Assembly: GCA_014529385.2 (NCBI GenBank)
Contig: CM043960.1
Coordinates: 78,664,332 to 78,728,331, forward strand
Direction of reading: 5' to 3'
DNA from: Adiantum capillus-veneris
Taxonomy: Eukaryota > Streptophyta > Polypodiopsida > Polypodiales > Pteridaceae
Length of the DNA stretch: 64,000 nt
Position numbers and translations under genes: made by a program. Positions 1-10,392 of the stretch are shown here, in pieces. Position 1 is the stretch's first letter; the number at the start of each line of letters is the position of its first letter. The notes beneath the pieces are model-generated. The model was not told the origin of the DNA and searched no databases. It was given only the letters and a program-made list of their open reading frames with translations.

Positions 1-860
1 CTCCAAATTCCCAGTAGGCATTGTCAAATGATCTCCAATTGAGGTGCTTCTTTTTGGAGATTGTGCATCTCAGGTTTTTGTAGAGTCCTTTGGACTAAGT
101 CTGTGTAGCCAAATTTCCATTCTAGGCGCATTTCAGCTGTGTTTTGGAGTTGAAATGTGTTTGCATGCAGAAACACTAAGGTTCACGACTCTATGGATCT
201 TTATTTTGGTGGTGCAGATAGTTTTGTTTTGGTTGCAATGCCCATAAATATTTCTTAGTATTGTGAAACAAGTATAGTATGCATACTATGTCTACAAGTG
301 GTAGTTTATATTTTTAGTAGGCTACTCAAAGACTTAGTGAAGTGCTAAAAAATTTCATCAAACAATGATGCACTTAACCAGATTGTTAGCGAGAAGCTAG
401 ACAAGAACAACTTCCATGCTTGGAAGATTAGAATGACCAAAATTTTCTTATGGGTAAAGTTTTTTGGGAGTACATTCATGTAGAGCATGAGCTACCCGTC
501 TCTCCAAAATCCCTAGGCAAAAAGGTAGGATCAAAATCCCCATCCTAGTAGCTAGCCATGGGAAGCAAATCCCTAGTTTCATTGCCCCATACCTTAGAGT
601 TGTAGCTCTAGGGAGAGGTGGTTGTGCCCCTAAAATGGGAGTGGATTGTTTTATTGAGATTCCCCTTGGTCATTGGTCATTCCATCCTTGGATAGATGAT
701 TTTTTATCTCTCTTTTTAAGGTCAATGAGTGCATGTACCCTAAAGAAAGCAATTTTTTGTGTGTGGTGGTTAAAGGCCATATGTGCATTTTCCCAGTGCC
801 AGATGCATTTTCTCAGCTGCCCATTGACATGAAAGAATAATGGTAACAATGCAAAGGAAA
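1..860. other. Unassigned repeat-derived DNA at left edge
   Basis: No convincing gene is seen. The only recognisable piece is a short Copia gag-like stretch (listed separately). The rest has short scattered frames only. Confidence 0.5.
364..480 (+). mobile_element. Ty1/Copia gag remnant
   Basis: The plus-strand reading contains KLDKNNFHAWKIRM, the pattern typical of the N-terminal part of Copia gag (a small hydrophobic core followed by NF/Y..W...M). No other domain of the element is seen nearby. It is a short fossil fragment; family assignment rests on this one motif. Confidence 0.45.
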
Positions 861-905
861 ACTACAAACATGCTTCTTTGCTGACACATACCCATCCTTT
901 GCCCC

Positions 906-943
906 TATATTAAGGTAAGGGGCTCTTCTCCCTTCACTTAGGC
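906..943 (+). promoter_or_regulatory. TATA-like box plus hairpin, module E
   Basis: TATATTA is followed by GGTAAGGG, a short loop, CCCTTCACTTAGGC. The layout matches the TATA + GTGAG...CTCACTTAGC arrangement of modules A, B and D, with a different but still pairable stem. Confidence 0.4.
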
Positions 944-1894
944 TTAGACTTGGGTTTCTTTCTATCTTTTGCCTTTTAGCATACAAGATAAGCTGTTTAT
1001 GATTTAAGGTTTGAGCATTGGGTTTTTATACTATCCCTTGCAACATTATAAACAACTTGCTACTGTCAAGGTTGTACTGGGTAAAAAAAGGGGGAAAGAG
1101 AGAGTAAAATGACATTGGAATTGTACTTGGCTTTCCCCTGGCACTTTATAGATTATTTTGGGATTACTTCTGCTCACAAGTTCTATATTTTACTCAAAAT
1201 CTCAGTTTTTGGATAATCTCTTGCTCTGTTGGGTGATTATGACATGTTTTTCTTGCCTTAGAATATTGAAAGAGATATTTTTTGTCCCTATTAATTGCTG
1301 AATGCAAAGAAAAACTTGAAGTTTCCCACTGACATTGCTTTAAATCTGAGATTTTACTTGCCTCATGAATAGAGATTAGCCCATGCTGATGCTGACACAT
1401 GCCAAGTGCTGGTCTAAAAATCCTACATTTCTGCTCTTTGAATTTGTTATATGCCTATAATTAGACTGGTGAGATTGGTTCCTAATACTGGTCTTTTATA
1501 GCTAAACTATGGCCTTATTTTGTAAGGCCTTTTTAAGGAAAGTTGTTAACTAATCTAAGCTTGGACACAAAACAAGAAGCATTTTTTTTGAATTTTTATT
1601 GGTCTTTTGACTAGAAAATGCTAATAATTGGTTTTGCTAGTCTCCAGTTCTAATCACTTTACTTGAGAAATTATTCTATGCAATCTCTGTAGTAGTTACC
1701 TATCATGAAAACGTATGGAAAATTGGTTTTTTGCATAACATGCTACTTGAGATGGATATGATGTTGTAACATGGGGAAGCCTGGCGGCCTTGACTTGCTA
1801 ACTGATTGGATATCTGTGCTTCAATTGCAGGTGTCTTTTGCTAGCTGTGTGTAGTTAGGAGATGTGGTCTACAACACATTTTTTTTTGGTTTGT

Positions 1895-2400
1895 TTTTAA
1901 AAATCCTGGTCTCTGGATATGGCTAGTCATTTCTCTTGACTTGATCCTACTCTCATACAATGGATATATCAAGGAATGGTTTGAGGTGGCCCGCTTTATG
2001 GCTTGCTCTGGCTCTGGCTAATACTTCTCTAACCTGGCTGTTACTTCTCTAGGCTGATAGTTCAACTATTATTCAAAAGGAGATCCTTTATGGTATCTGG
2101 TGTAATGATGATGAGTGTGCATACGTGTTGCAAAGTATTAGAATCCTGGTCCCTGGATGTGACTAATCATTTTTTTGGAATAGACTCTACTCTCATAAAC
2201 TGACTATTTCTAGGAATGGTTTGAGGTGGCCTGCATTCTGGCTGGCTCTAGCTCTGGCTGTGGCTGATACTTCTCTGGCTCTGGCTGGTACTTATCTGGC
2301 TCTGGCTCGTACTTTTTTGGGCTGATAGTTGAGCTAAAGGGAATTACTAATGGAATATGGTGTAGTGCTGATGAATGTGCATAACCTGTTGTAGACTATT
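1895..2400 (+). repeat. Two-unit tandem duplication, about 240 bp
   Basis: Segments near 1895-2142 and 2143-2400 share an opening (ATCCTGGTC..TGGAT), the phrase GGAATGGTTTGAGGTGGCC, a CTCTGGCTCTGGCT run and a GCTGATAGTT block in the same order. Divergence is considerable, so the duplication is old. Confidence 0.55.
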
Positions 2401-3074
2401 GGATGACTCAGTGACTTCTCGTTCTTGATATCTGGCCTAAAATTTGGTCGAGTGATAATCCTAGTTGATTCTGGCTTTGAAGGGGTCGAGCTCGGAGCAT
2501 ATTTTAAGATGAAGTTACAGAACTTAGCATTGCATGCAAGGGTTTTCCATACTTTTTTAAAGCTAAAGTAGTACATAGAATGATATGGATTAGTCGACAT
2601 ATTTTAACAGTAAATTGTTATTATAAAAGAGAAGTAAAAACATATGGACTGACTCTGGCAAGAATATGATGTTAAAAAATCCTTGAGATTTTAATATGTA
2701 GGACATTAGCTAGTCTAATAATTTTTAAGTTTTGACATGAATAACAACTGATAGATTCTTTGAAGCCTTCCATACATAGCCAAGTCTAACATATCTGTTG
2801 TCTTGACTATATGGATGCATGTGAGAATTCTATCTTAGCTTAAAAAGGTTTACCATGCTGCAGTCCGTACCTTGATAGAACTTGATGATTCAACTGGGAT
2901 AGTTATGATACCTTTGTATAAACTCATTTGGAATGATATCTCATTCTTATTATGCTATACAATTATGAATCTAAGACTGAGTTGTTTCTGTACAAATCTT
3001 TGCCTAGACATCTTTAGCCAATCATCTGTTGAACGTCTTGTTCCTTGGTGTGTATTTATTAAATTTAAAACAGC

Positions 3075-3100
3075 CACACACACACACACACACACACACA
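3075..3100 (+). repeat. (CA)n junction E/C1
   Basis: A 26-bp CA tract joins the end of module E to the ATTGCTAGGGATAGTG start of satellite C1. Similar tracts with the same C start recur at 3243-3262, 4749-4759, 27966-27980 and 28139-28179. Confidence 0.8.
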
Positions 3101-5722
3101 TTGCTAGGGATAGTGTGTTAACTTCACTATACTAATACTGGTGCTCCTTGTGTACTGGTACTAGTACTATTATTGGTACTAGTGCTACAGGTGTACTGGT
3201 ATTGGTACATGTACTTTATTATATTGAACGAATACTGGTGCTACACACACACACACACACACATTGCTAGGGATAGTGTGTTAACACTAGAATGGTAGTA
3301 GGACACTTTTATGTCCTTGGACACTTTTGTGTCCTGTTAAGTGACCATTTTGCTTGAATTATTTGAAGAGTATGAAAATGAATTTCTAGGTGTTATATAT
3401 CCACAAATTTGCCTTAAGAGCTGAAAAAAACTTAGCATTTTTTTTGGAGTATCGATCTCACCATTAACCTTACTCTTGCACAACATTTTTGAACCTAAAC
3501 TGTGTGAAAAAACGGGTCCTGTTTTTGGCTTTTTTTCAATTTTTGGCAACTACACCACTCTAAACTTCATGTTTGTGAGGTTTAGATGGCTAGAGGTTAG
3601 GTCTTCATAGTTCTCAACATGTTTTGATACTTGTAGGGCGAGTTAAGTGTTAAAATTGAAAGTTATGACCAATTTACAAGAATTGCATAATCCTGTTTTT
3701 TGGCCAAAATTAGCACTTTTATGATTTTTTGGGTGTTTTTCTTGATATCCAAATCCAATTTTGATTGTGTAAGTGTAATGTATAACATAAAGCTAATCTT
3801 CCTTGAGTTTTGGGGGACCTAATATGCTATATAGCATAGTATATGATGATGGTTGAGTTTTTTGATTGCTGAAGAATACGATACATTTTAGAGTAGCAAG
3901 TATAACTTTCTCAATATTGCTAGTTTCTTAGGCCAATTGTGTGTATTTTGTAGGTAGTAACCATATCTAATCATAGACTACAAACTTGGCTAGATATTGA
4001 GTAGTTTCTATGGGTTTCTAGAGGTCATAATGCTAAACCCAGTTTTTTCATGTTTTATGTATTTAGCACTTTATCATTGCCCCCAAGGTTCAAATTGTAA
4101 GAGATCCATTATCCTTTTGACATGATCCATGGATCCTTTTGAATCCAAAGGGCCAAAGGGAACTAAGAAAACATGTATATAGTATCTGTATTGAGTGTGA
4201 CTATAGAAACTTTGATGATAGGTCCGCAGAATGGCAAAAATGCAACTTTTTTGTACCTATTCTTTTTTCCCAAAAAAAAATTAGTGAGGTAAAAGCAACC
4301 ATATGTTTTGGTCACCAACCCATTGAAGTTAACGGGGCATTTAATCTCAGGTCCTACAAAAATCCCCACTCTTATTTATATGCAATCAATCGTAAGAAAT
4401 TGCTGTTTTGGGCAAAATGCACTGGTCCATCAACTTTGGAGGCTTGTAGTGACCAAGGGATGAGAAAAATTACAAGTTTCTCATTTTCTCCATATGTAGT
4501 AGTTATTGAACTATAAGCTCATGAAAGGATTTTTCAAAATGAGTGGATCTACTATGGTTTTGGAAATTTTTCCCAAAACCCTGAAAGGACACTTTTATGT
4601 CCTGTTAGGTTACCATTCTAGTGTTAACTTCACTATACTAATACTGGTGCTCCTTGTGTACTGGTACTAGTACTATTATTGGTACTAGTGCTACAGGTGT
4701 ACTGGTATTGGTACATGTACTTTATTCTATTGAAGGAATACTGGTGCTACACACACACATTGCTAGGGTGTGTTAATTTCTCTATACTGATCACACTGAT
4801 GCTATTGGTACTGGAGCTAGGTCTGGTATTGGTGCTATGTGTGGTCTGCTATAGTAAGACTGATACTGGTGCTACATATATACTGGTGATGATGATACGT
4901 GTGTATTGGTGCTATACTATAATAATAATGGTATTGTATTGAACTGAACTAATACTGTTGCTACTTATGTGATATACTGGTACTGTTCGTGTACAATATT
5001 ATACTAGATTGGTACTCGTGCTACCTGTGAAACTGGTACTGGTACTTCTTGTGTAATGACTCTGAACTGGTGCTAGTACTGTTTGTGTAATGTAATATAC
5101 TGGACTGGTGCTACTTGTGTAATGGTACTGGTTCTACTTGTGGACTGGTATTATACTAATCTGCTACTAGTGATACTAGAACTGGTGAAAAAATAGGTTT
5201 TTACCTGGCTAGGATAGGGTGAGGATAGTATGGGCATTATGAACTAGTACTATACTGTATTGGTATTGGAATTATATTGTACTGAACTAGGACTGCTACT
5301 GCTTATGTGATATACTGGTACCGGAACTAGTACTGTTTGTGTATAGTACTATACTGGACTGATTGGTGCTACTTGTGATACTGGTACTGGTACTATACTA
5401 GTATTGATACAAGTACGGTTTGTATACTAAATACTATACTGGACAAGTGCTACTTATGTACTGGTAATGGTGCTACTTATGTACTAATATTGTATAGGTC
5501 CTGGTACTGGAATACTTGGACTGGTGATTTTGGAAATGGTGTAAATATGGGTGGACCTTTTGCCCACGCTTAGGATAATGTAAGGATAATATGTTAAATT
5601 CCTTGGACATTATTTACTGGGGCTAATTGACCTAGGGAGTAGTGGGTGAGATATAGTAGGTAATTTAGTAGTTGAGTTTTTGGAGGTGCCTTAAATGACA
5701 CTTAATTGACGCCTTAAATGCC

Positions 5723-5725
<3 letters not shown>
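3101..5725 (+). repeat. Satellite-like unit C1 (TACTGGTGCTACTTGTG family)
   Basis: This unit is a degenerate minisatellite of roughly 15-25 bp words such as TACTGGTGCTACTTGTGTA. It starts with CATTGCTAGGGATAGTGTG and ends GCCTTAAATGCCATT before a long CA tract. A piggyBac-like element interrupts it at 3285-4623. The same unit recurs as C2 (27981-35316, interrupted) and as a C tail (45738-45948). In each case it directly precedes a promoter-bearing module (A1, D, B3). It is not coding; long frames here are by-products of the repeat. Confidence 0.7.
3285..4623. mobile_element. piggyBac-like non-autonomous DNA transposon
   Basis: The element is 1,339 bp with inverted ends CACTAGAATGGTA and TACCATTCTAGTG, flanked by TTAA duplications at 3281-3284 and 4624-4627. 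The subterminal word GGACACTTTTATGTCC occurs near both ends. TTAA targeting and a C(C/A)CTAGA-type tip are hallmarks of piggyBac elements. The empty site (GTGTGTTAACTTCAC) is present in the same unit at about 3114 and 28004, proving the boundaries. A 125-codon frame inside (4139-4516) lacks recognisable transposase motifs, so the copy is taken as non-autonomous. Confidence 0.85.

Positions 5726-5780
<55 letters not shown>
5726..5780 (+). repeat. (CA)n junction C1/A1
   Basis: A 55-bp CA tract lies between the end of C1 and the AAATGACATGAGTTC start of module A1. Confidence 0.85.
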
Positions 5781-5786
<6 letters not shown>

Positions 5787-5845
5787 CATGAGTTCTTTCT
5801 CTGGATAAAAAAGCTTGGCTGATAGTTATTTCGGGATCCCTTCAT

Positions 5846-6361
5846 CTACATCTCTATTAAGCCGCCCATTACATGATCACACAAACAACTATCACAGTAA
5901 AAGCAAGTGTTTGGACGCTCAGCTAAAGGTAGGATACGAGTCGCCAAGGCTATCCCATACTCCCGAGCGCGGGGAGTACAATTAAAATATCCTCCGAGAG
6001 GATGACCATAACTACGATACAAAAAAATCTTATGAGGAGGTAGGAACTGAGCTAGCAGGTATAACCGATCTAAAAAACCTTGCTTTATTGAATGTTCTAT
6101 GTAATAATACTGTGGCCCTAGGCCCAGAGCCTCAGTAACCATCGCCAATCGGATATTGTTTCTGAAATGCTCACGACCCCAAAGTGTCACACGCGTCACT
6201 CGGTCCTGATATGTCCACCACTTAGTTTGGGAAACAATTGTTCCTAACTGCGAAAATAGATGAACTTCATAACGGAGTAACGTTGCTCTCCGAGTAGATT
6301 CACTTGACAGATAAAGATGTGCAATTGCTATGGGAAAAACCTGTTCCTGACTATAGGCCAT
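5846..6361 (-). CDS. Unrecognised 171-aa protein, antisense in module A1
   Basis: The 171-codon frame is open in both A copies. I do not recognise the family. The product is moderately basic and aromatic-rich (KWWTYQDRVTRVTLWG, QYYYIEHS, FLPPHKIFLYRSYGHP) with a Cys-rich end (CFYCDSCLCDH) that might bind a metal, although several of those Cys are changed in the A2 copy. No signal peptide or clear membrane span is seen. It lies upstream of, and divergent from, the module promoter. The two copies differ at about 15 of 171 residues, mostly through amino-acid-changing substitutions, so purifying selection is not evident and the frame may be fortuitous. Confidence 0.35.
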   Translation of the reverse strand: MAYSQEQVFPIAIAHLYLSSESTRRATLLRYEVHLFSQLGTIVSQTKWWTYQDRVTRVTLWGREHFRNNIRLAMVTEALGLGPQYYYIEHSIKQGFLDRLYLLAQFLPPHKIFLYRSYGHPLGGYFNCTPRAREYGIALATRILPLAERPNTCFYCDSCLCDHVMGGLIEM

Positions 6362-7013
6362 AATATGTTAGATACACCGGGTGAGCAATTTAGTTGGAGT
6401 TGCTTACTTCGGAAAAGTTACTCTGGACTCGGTTTTTGTAAAAATATCACTTGTCTTTTATAGACCCACTTTACGACTCCTAGACCAAAATGGAAATAAT
6501 AATAGAGACTACCCAATAGTGTTTAATCTCTCACCTTTAGATCAACACATCCTAGTGGATAGCAGTATAACATGAGCTTAATGTAGGGTTCGGGGAAGTA
6601 TATGTAAACTGCTGTGTATGATCATCCAAGGCTAGATGCAAGAACTGAGACCGGGTATAGACTATGGGATTAGATTGTTATTTGGTGCCATGGTGATGTG
6701 GCGGACAGTATGACCTGTCCTTGCATGTAACATTAAAACTATCTTTACATCTTTTTTCAGGGTACATGAAAATGCTCTGTAGTGGGTTTAGTATTCTCTG
6801 CATTAAATGATCGTGCCTCCTGCTGCACGCTATAGCCTGTACTGGGGTGTGGGTCTGCAGCCAAATAGGGTAGCAGAAGTTGCACGATAGGGCTTGTAAC
6901 CTCTGGATCTTTGGCTGGGGGTAATCCCTGAGGATATGCCCTTATTAGCGACCTCGATTGTAGGCGACATGTACAAATTGGTGTCGTGTCTTCTGCAGAT
7001 GGGCATCAACATG

Positions 7014-7053
7014 TATAAATGACTCACAAGGTGAGTACTCATACTCATTTAGC
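7014..7053 (+). promoter_or_regulatory. Core promoter of module A1 (TATA + hairpin)
   Basis: TATAAAT (7014-7020) is followed by GTGAGTactcatACTCAT and TTAGC. Modules A2, B1, B2, B3, D and E have the same layout with different stem sequences. A start site near the CACTTAGC-like word, about 30 bp downstream of TATA, is inferred. Confidence 0.6.
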
Positions 7054-7132
7054 AACGTTTTCTGTTATCACCTCTATGTGTGTGAGTTCTAAACTGTGTG
7101 AGTGAGTATCTGCTGACTGTTGTGGGCTCAAC

Positions 7133-7189
7133 ATGCCGAAAAAGTCCGAGAAGATGATTGTGGAGGCTTCCTCGGCTCCTAATCTACAG
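7133..7189 (+). CDS. Putative 19-codon first exon, module A1
   Basis: An ATG opens a 19-codon frame (MPKKSEKMIVEASSAPNLQ) that ends exactly at CAG|GTTAAC, a splice donor. Phase is 0. Its basic start resembles exon 1 of B modules (MAKGKDK...). The likely partner is the phase-0 exon starting at 9424, but splicing is inferred. Confidence 0.45.
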
Positions 7190-8851
7190 GTTAACATAGA
7201 TTTGTTTTGTTCTCGAATTTGTTGAAAGAGTGTATGGAATATGGGGCTTTGCTGAAAGTAGCTGGTTTTTTTTGGTAAAAGAAAAAAACATTATTCAATC
7301 TGTCCTATTATAAAAGAACCAGGTTCTTAAAAAACTGTCTCATTCTGGTTTATGGGTAGGATTGAAAATAGCTCATATAGCTAAGAATCACCAGGATTTT
7401 TTTGAGTCTCAATAACTAATGATGTTGGTTTTCCCCGTGAAATATGAGGTGTGTCGAATAAAATCCGGGTTATGTAAAAGGTTTTTTGGAGATAATTTCT
7501 GTCCCTAATCGTAAAAAATCGTCAGGTTTCGAGTGTATTTTAATGGCTGTACTGAGTATTGGATTGCATGGTGTCTGATGGGAAATGAGATGTCTATGAT
7601 ACGGTTTTTTAGGTTCTGAATAGAAGGTAAGTACTTTTGAATTGGATACTTCATGGCTCTGAATATAGCCGGAATTTCACAGAAAAAGTAATTAAAAAAA
7701 TCAATACAGAGAACTGTATTGTTCGGTTACCTTGGTAAGTTGTAATATAAGTGAGTTGAAGTACTTTGGGTAAGTTGACAGAACGTGAACTGATTTGTTT
7801 TTTAGTGCAGATGCCTATGTTACTGAATCGGCTAATAATTATTTTGAAATTACTGAATACTGGCTTCGGATGGGTAGCCCTATCTTCTGATATTCTGTAG
7901 GAATTAAGTGGCTTCACATATTGGATTGTGGTTGTAAATTGTTGGTTTCAAATTTACTCAGCTTTTTTTTACCATAAAGTACATCACATGCTGGGAAGAT
8001 TTGTGAAACTTTCCGGTGGCATATCACCGATTCAGAGTAGTGAAGGATTTCTACTGGCCATTAGTGGTTTGACCCTCGTTTATTCAATAAATTATGCTTA
8101 CCATTATCAGCTAGCTTTTTATTCTCACTTGAGTTTATATGAACTAATGTTTACCTACCATCTTGTAGTATATTACAAAAAGCTTCTAGTGGGTTGGTTT
8201 AAAAGGTTCTCTGAGGAATGTCATAATTTTTTCTTTTGCTGATCCGGGCTGGATACTTTTACATCATTTCTTTCTCGTATGATGACTGAGCTTGCTCTAA
8301 AGGACTGAGTCGTCTAGGGTATTGTTGGTATACAGTTTATTGCCGACTTGGGGAAACAGTATGTTAGTCATGACATAATAATATAGTTATTCCTTGATAT
8401 AGGAAGTAAATAGAACTAAACAAAAAAGGGGGAGTGGCTCTGTTTTGTAAAGTGGTAAATACTTAGAAAGATTTTTTGGGATGTCTCAACTTGTTTATAA
8501 AATGGTGCTTAAAATGGGATCAGTTCAGAAAGATTTCTTTTATACAAGGAAGTGGTAATACTTATGAATCTGAGATGCGGCTCAAGATTGCCTGTGCATA
8601 CCTCTATAGAGTGAAATTCGTTCCAATCTAATTAGAGAAGAAAGTTCTTTTTAGTTTTCCTCCCTAAAAAACTCCTAAAATCTTAGGATTGGCAAAGAAA
8701 GTTATATATATATATATAATTGAGTAATAAACAGATATATAGCAGCTCTATGTGGTTTGCACTTTCCTTATCAGATGGGTATAAAAGCCAAGAAACTTTT
8801 TTTCTAAAAAAACAAAATACAAGTTCAGAACTGTGTGTTTTTTTTATGGTG

Positions 8852-8945
8852 ACATGGATAACAACTGGGATGCCCAGCATCACCTGCGTACAGTCACGTG
8901 CTAACGAATTGTTTTCTTGTGGCTATGGGTGCAAGTGAGGGCTAC
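8852..8945 (+). other. Conserved 3' segment of module A1
   Basis: The segment holds GACATGGATAACAACTGGGATGCCCA, then GTGCTAACGAATTG (branch-point-like), a T-rich run, and GGTGCAAGTGAGGGCTAC. Equivalent segments occur in A2 (about 16210-16300), B1 (18350-18440), B3 (47790-47880), D (37065-37165) and weakly in E (1765-1835). The final GCAG|GT is intact in D, B3 and E. Confidence 0.55.
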
Positions 8946-9423
8946 CTTCCTTGATTAAAACATTCTGTTCTTAACATATGGAGGATCTCTTAACGAGAAG
9001 CAAAATTTCCCCAGCTTTGGGTTTGCGGTTTCCAGAGCTATATTTTGTTTTCTACATTACCTTGTTATTTTCAACTGCAAATAAATTATTGTACAAATAT
9101 TCTAGAGTTGTTGGTATGTGAACAGTTAGTGTTCGTTTGCGTATATATATAGATTTAGAATTGCTACACACACAATAAAAGCAAAAGAGAGATTGACTTG
9201 GTTGTTGATCTCTCTCAGACAATGACTCTAGAAATAATAGCCTATTATAGTATAATTTTTTATACTCTAGTAGGTTGGGGTGCTATCACACAGTCTCAGT
9301 GGTTCTTTTCAACCTGACTGGTGAAAGGTTACTAGCACGACCATTCCACTCTATATTCATGATACTCGTTCTCACTTTACTTTAAATACTATCATTTCAC
9401 AAGCTATTACTTCTGTTTACCAG

Positions 9424-9591
9424 GTTTTGGGAAAGCTCACTGCAAGAATTAAAGTCTGCTCTGACCCAGAAAAAAGAGCTCTGATTTCGGAGAAGTTACG
9501 ACTTGCTAAAGAAATAGAAAAGACCTTCCCTAATATCTCACTTAGGATTAGGCCTTATCTACATGGGGCTGTAAAATTCAAAAAGATATAA
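9424..9591 (+). CDS. Small basic exon (DPEK...RPYL motif), PLE copy 1
   Basis: A pyrimidine-rich run and CAG (9421-9423) precede a 55-codon phase-0 frame ending at TAA. It shares a pattern with the B1 frame at 18068: V..K, AR, a PEK triplet, a KL/RL helix rich in K and E, then R(L/I)RPYL and K-rich residues. The product is small, basic and probably helical. The family is not recognised. Together with the short first exon of module A it would give a protein of about 74 residues; whether it instead feeds into ORF1 by another splice is open. Confidence 0.45.
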   Translation, partial: VLGKLTARIKVCSDPEKRALISEKLRLAKEIEKTFPNISLRIRPYLHGAVKFKKI

Positions 9592-9650
9592 CTCTTTGTG
9601 TTAGATCGTTAGATCTACACAACTCCTCCAAATCTACGGAATTCTAACTA

Positions 9651-10343
9651 TTGTTAATTTTGCAGATTGTTTCCCTTTCCCAAGGGCTCGCTCTTCCTGT
9701 GGAACCCCTTTCCCTTGCTTCTCTTCTTGTACTGAAATGTATACAAGATAGAGAAGCCTCTGCCTTAATTTACGATGCTTCGAATGAGTCTAGTTTGTCT
9801 CTTGTCCAACTTATTTCATTTGACCTCTGGGTAAAAGTATTAGCTCTCCTTGTTAAGAATAAATTTGATGGTATTAACCTTCTGATGGAATTTACTTCTA
9901 ATCTGGCCGGTCTTTCCAAAGCCCATATTCAGGACTTAGAATCATTCTCTTCCAAAGGCTCTGAACTGTCCAATCTTCTTAGAAAATTTTGCGGGCTTAG
10001 TCCCATCTTTGTTACGGCTCCCTCTACTCCTATAGTCCCGCCACCGAATAGCCTCTTTTGCAGAGATGCAGCTGCACTAGAAGCTGTAAAAGAATTTCAG
10101 AAGGACCTCTGTTCATTCAGTGAAGCTTTGCTTTTGGATATGGTACCGAAAGTCTCAAGGGCCTTTCCTTTTTTACCATCACGACAAATTGAGGTAGAAT
10201 CCTTGGGGGTAGAGCACAGGCTGTGGATGTTCCCAAATAAAGGATTTCTTGCACCCATTTCTATGGAAACCTGGGTCTTCCTTGCCAACCTGGCCCCTGC
10301 TACTATTGAAGAATACAAACTTAAAGTTCTTAAAGGGATCTAG
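9651..10343 (+). CDS. ORF1, N-terminal segment, PLE copy 1
   Basis: This is the first segment of an ORF1 of about 430-450 codons that precedes the reverse transcriptase. An acceptor-like TTTTGCAG ends at 9664, so the true exon probably starts at 9665 (IVSLSQGLALPVEPLS...) rather than at the ATG at 9651. The copy 2 protein (18803-19459) aligns along its length (SQGL.LP.EPLS.ASL, LRK.CGL.P.FV..PS.P, FCRD..AL.A...FQKD.CS.SE..L..MVP.VS). No known domain is recognised. The conserved NSxFCRD and FPFL.SR blocks are useful family markers. It continues in the next segment in a neighbouring frame. Confidence 0.6.
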   Translation: MLILQIVSLSQGLALPVEPLSLASLLVLKCIQDREASALIYDASNESSLSLVQLISFDLWVKVLALLVKNKFDGINLLMEFTSNLAGLSKAHIQDLESFSSKGSELSNLLRKFCGLSPIFVTAPSTPIVPPPNSLFCRDAAALEAVKEFQKDLCSFSEALLLDMVPKVSRAFPFLPSRQIEVESLGVEHRLWMFPNKGFLAPISMETWVFLANLAPATIEEYKLKVLKGI

Positions 10344-10392
10344 CTGCTGGACAAAGGAGATCTGATTAAAGTTCCATTCAATATGAGTTTCC

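Larger units (their letters stand above)
860..3074 (+). mobile_element. Module E, divergent PLE 5' module
   Basis: This module has a TATA-like stretch with the array's hairpin motif (906-943). It has TGCTAAC at 1796-1802 followed by GCAG|GTGTC at 1827, and its end (about 2960-3074) resembles the end of module D, stopping at a CA tract with an AAACAGC-type junction. No first exon with ATG could be placed. It is the most diverged member; its left limit is uncertain. Confidence 0.45.
5781..9165 (+). mobile_element. Module A1, left pseudo-LTR-like repeat of PLE copy 1
   Basis: This 3.4-kb module is about 97% identical by eye to A2 (13132-16541). It contains a minus-strand 171-codon ORF, a promoter (7014-7053), a 19-codon first exon (7133-7189), a long AT-rich intron-like stretch, and the conserved GCTAAC segment near 8900. 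It ends GAATTGCTA before CA. With A2 it flanks body 1 as direct repeats, the arrangement known as pseudo-LTRs in Penelope-like elements. Confidence 0.65.

Noticed and set aside
4139-4516. 125-codon frame inside the piggyBac-like element
   Set aside because: No DDE or Cys-rich piggyBac transposase motif; too short.
3101-5725. CRISPR-like regular repeats in the C satellite
   Set aside because: Words are short, degenerate and without constant-length spacers.
6830-7048. Minus-strand 72-codon frame conserved in A1 and A2
   Set aside because: It overlaps the promoter region, which is nearly identical between copies, so conservation is uninformative.
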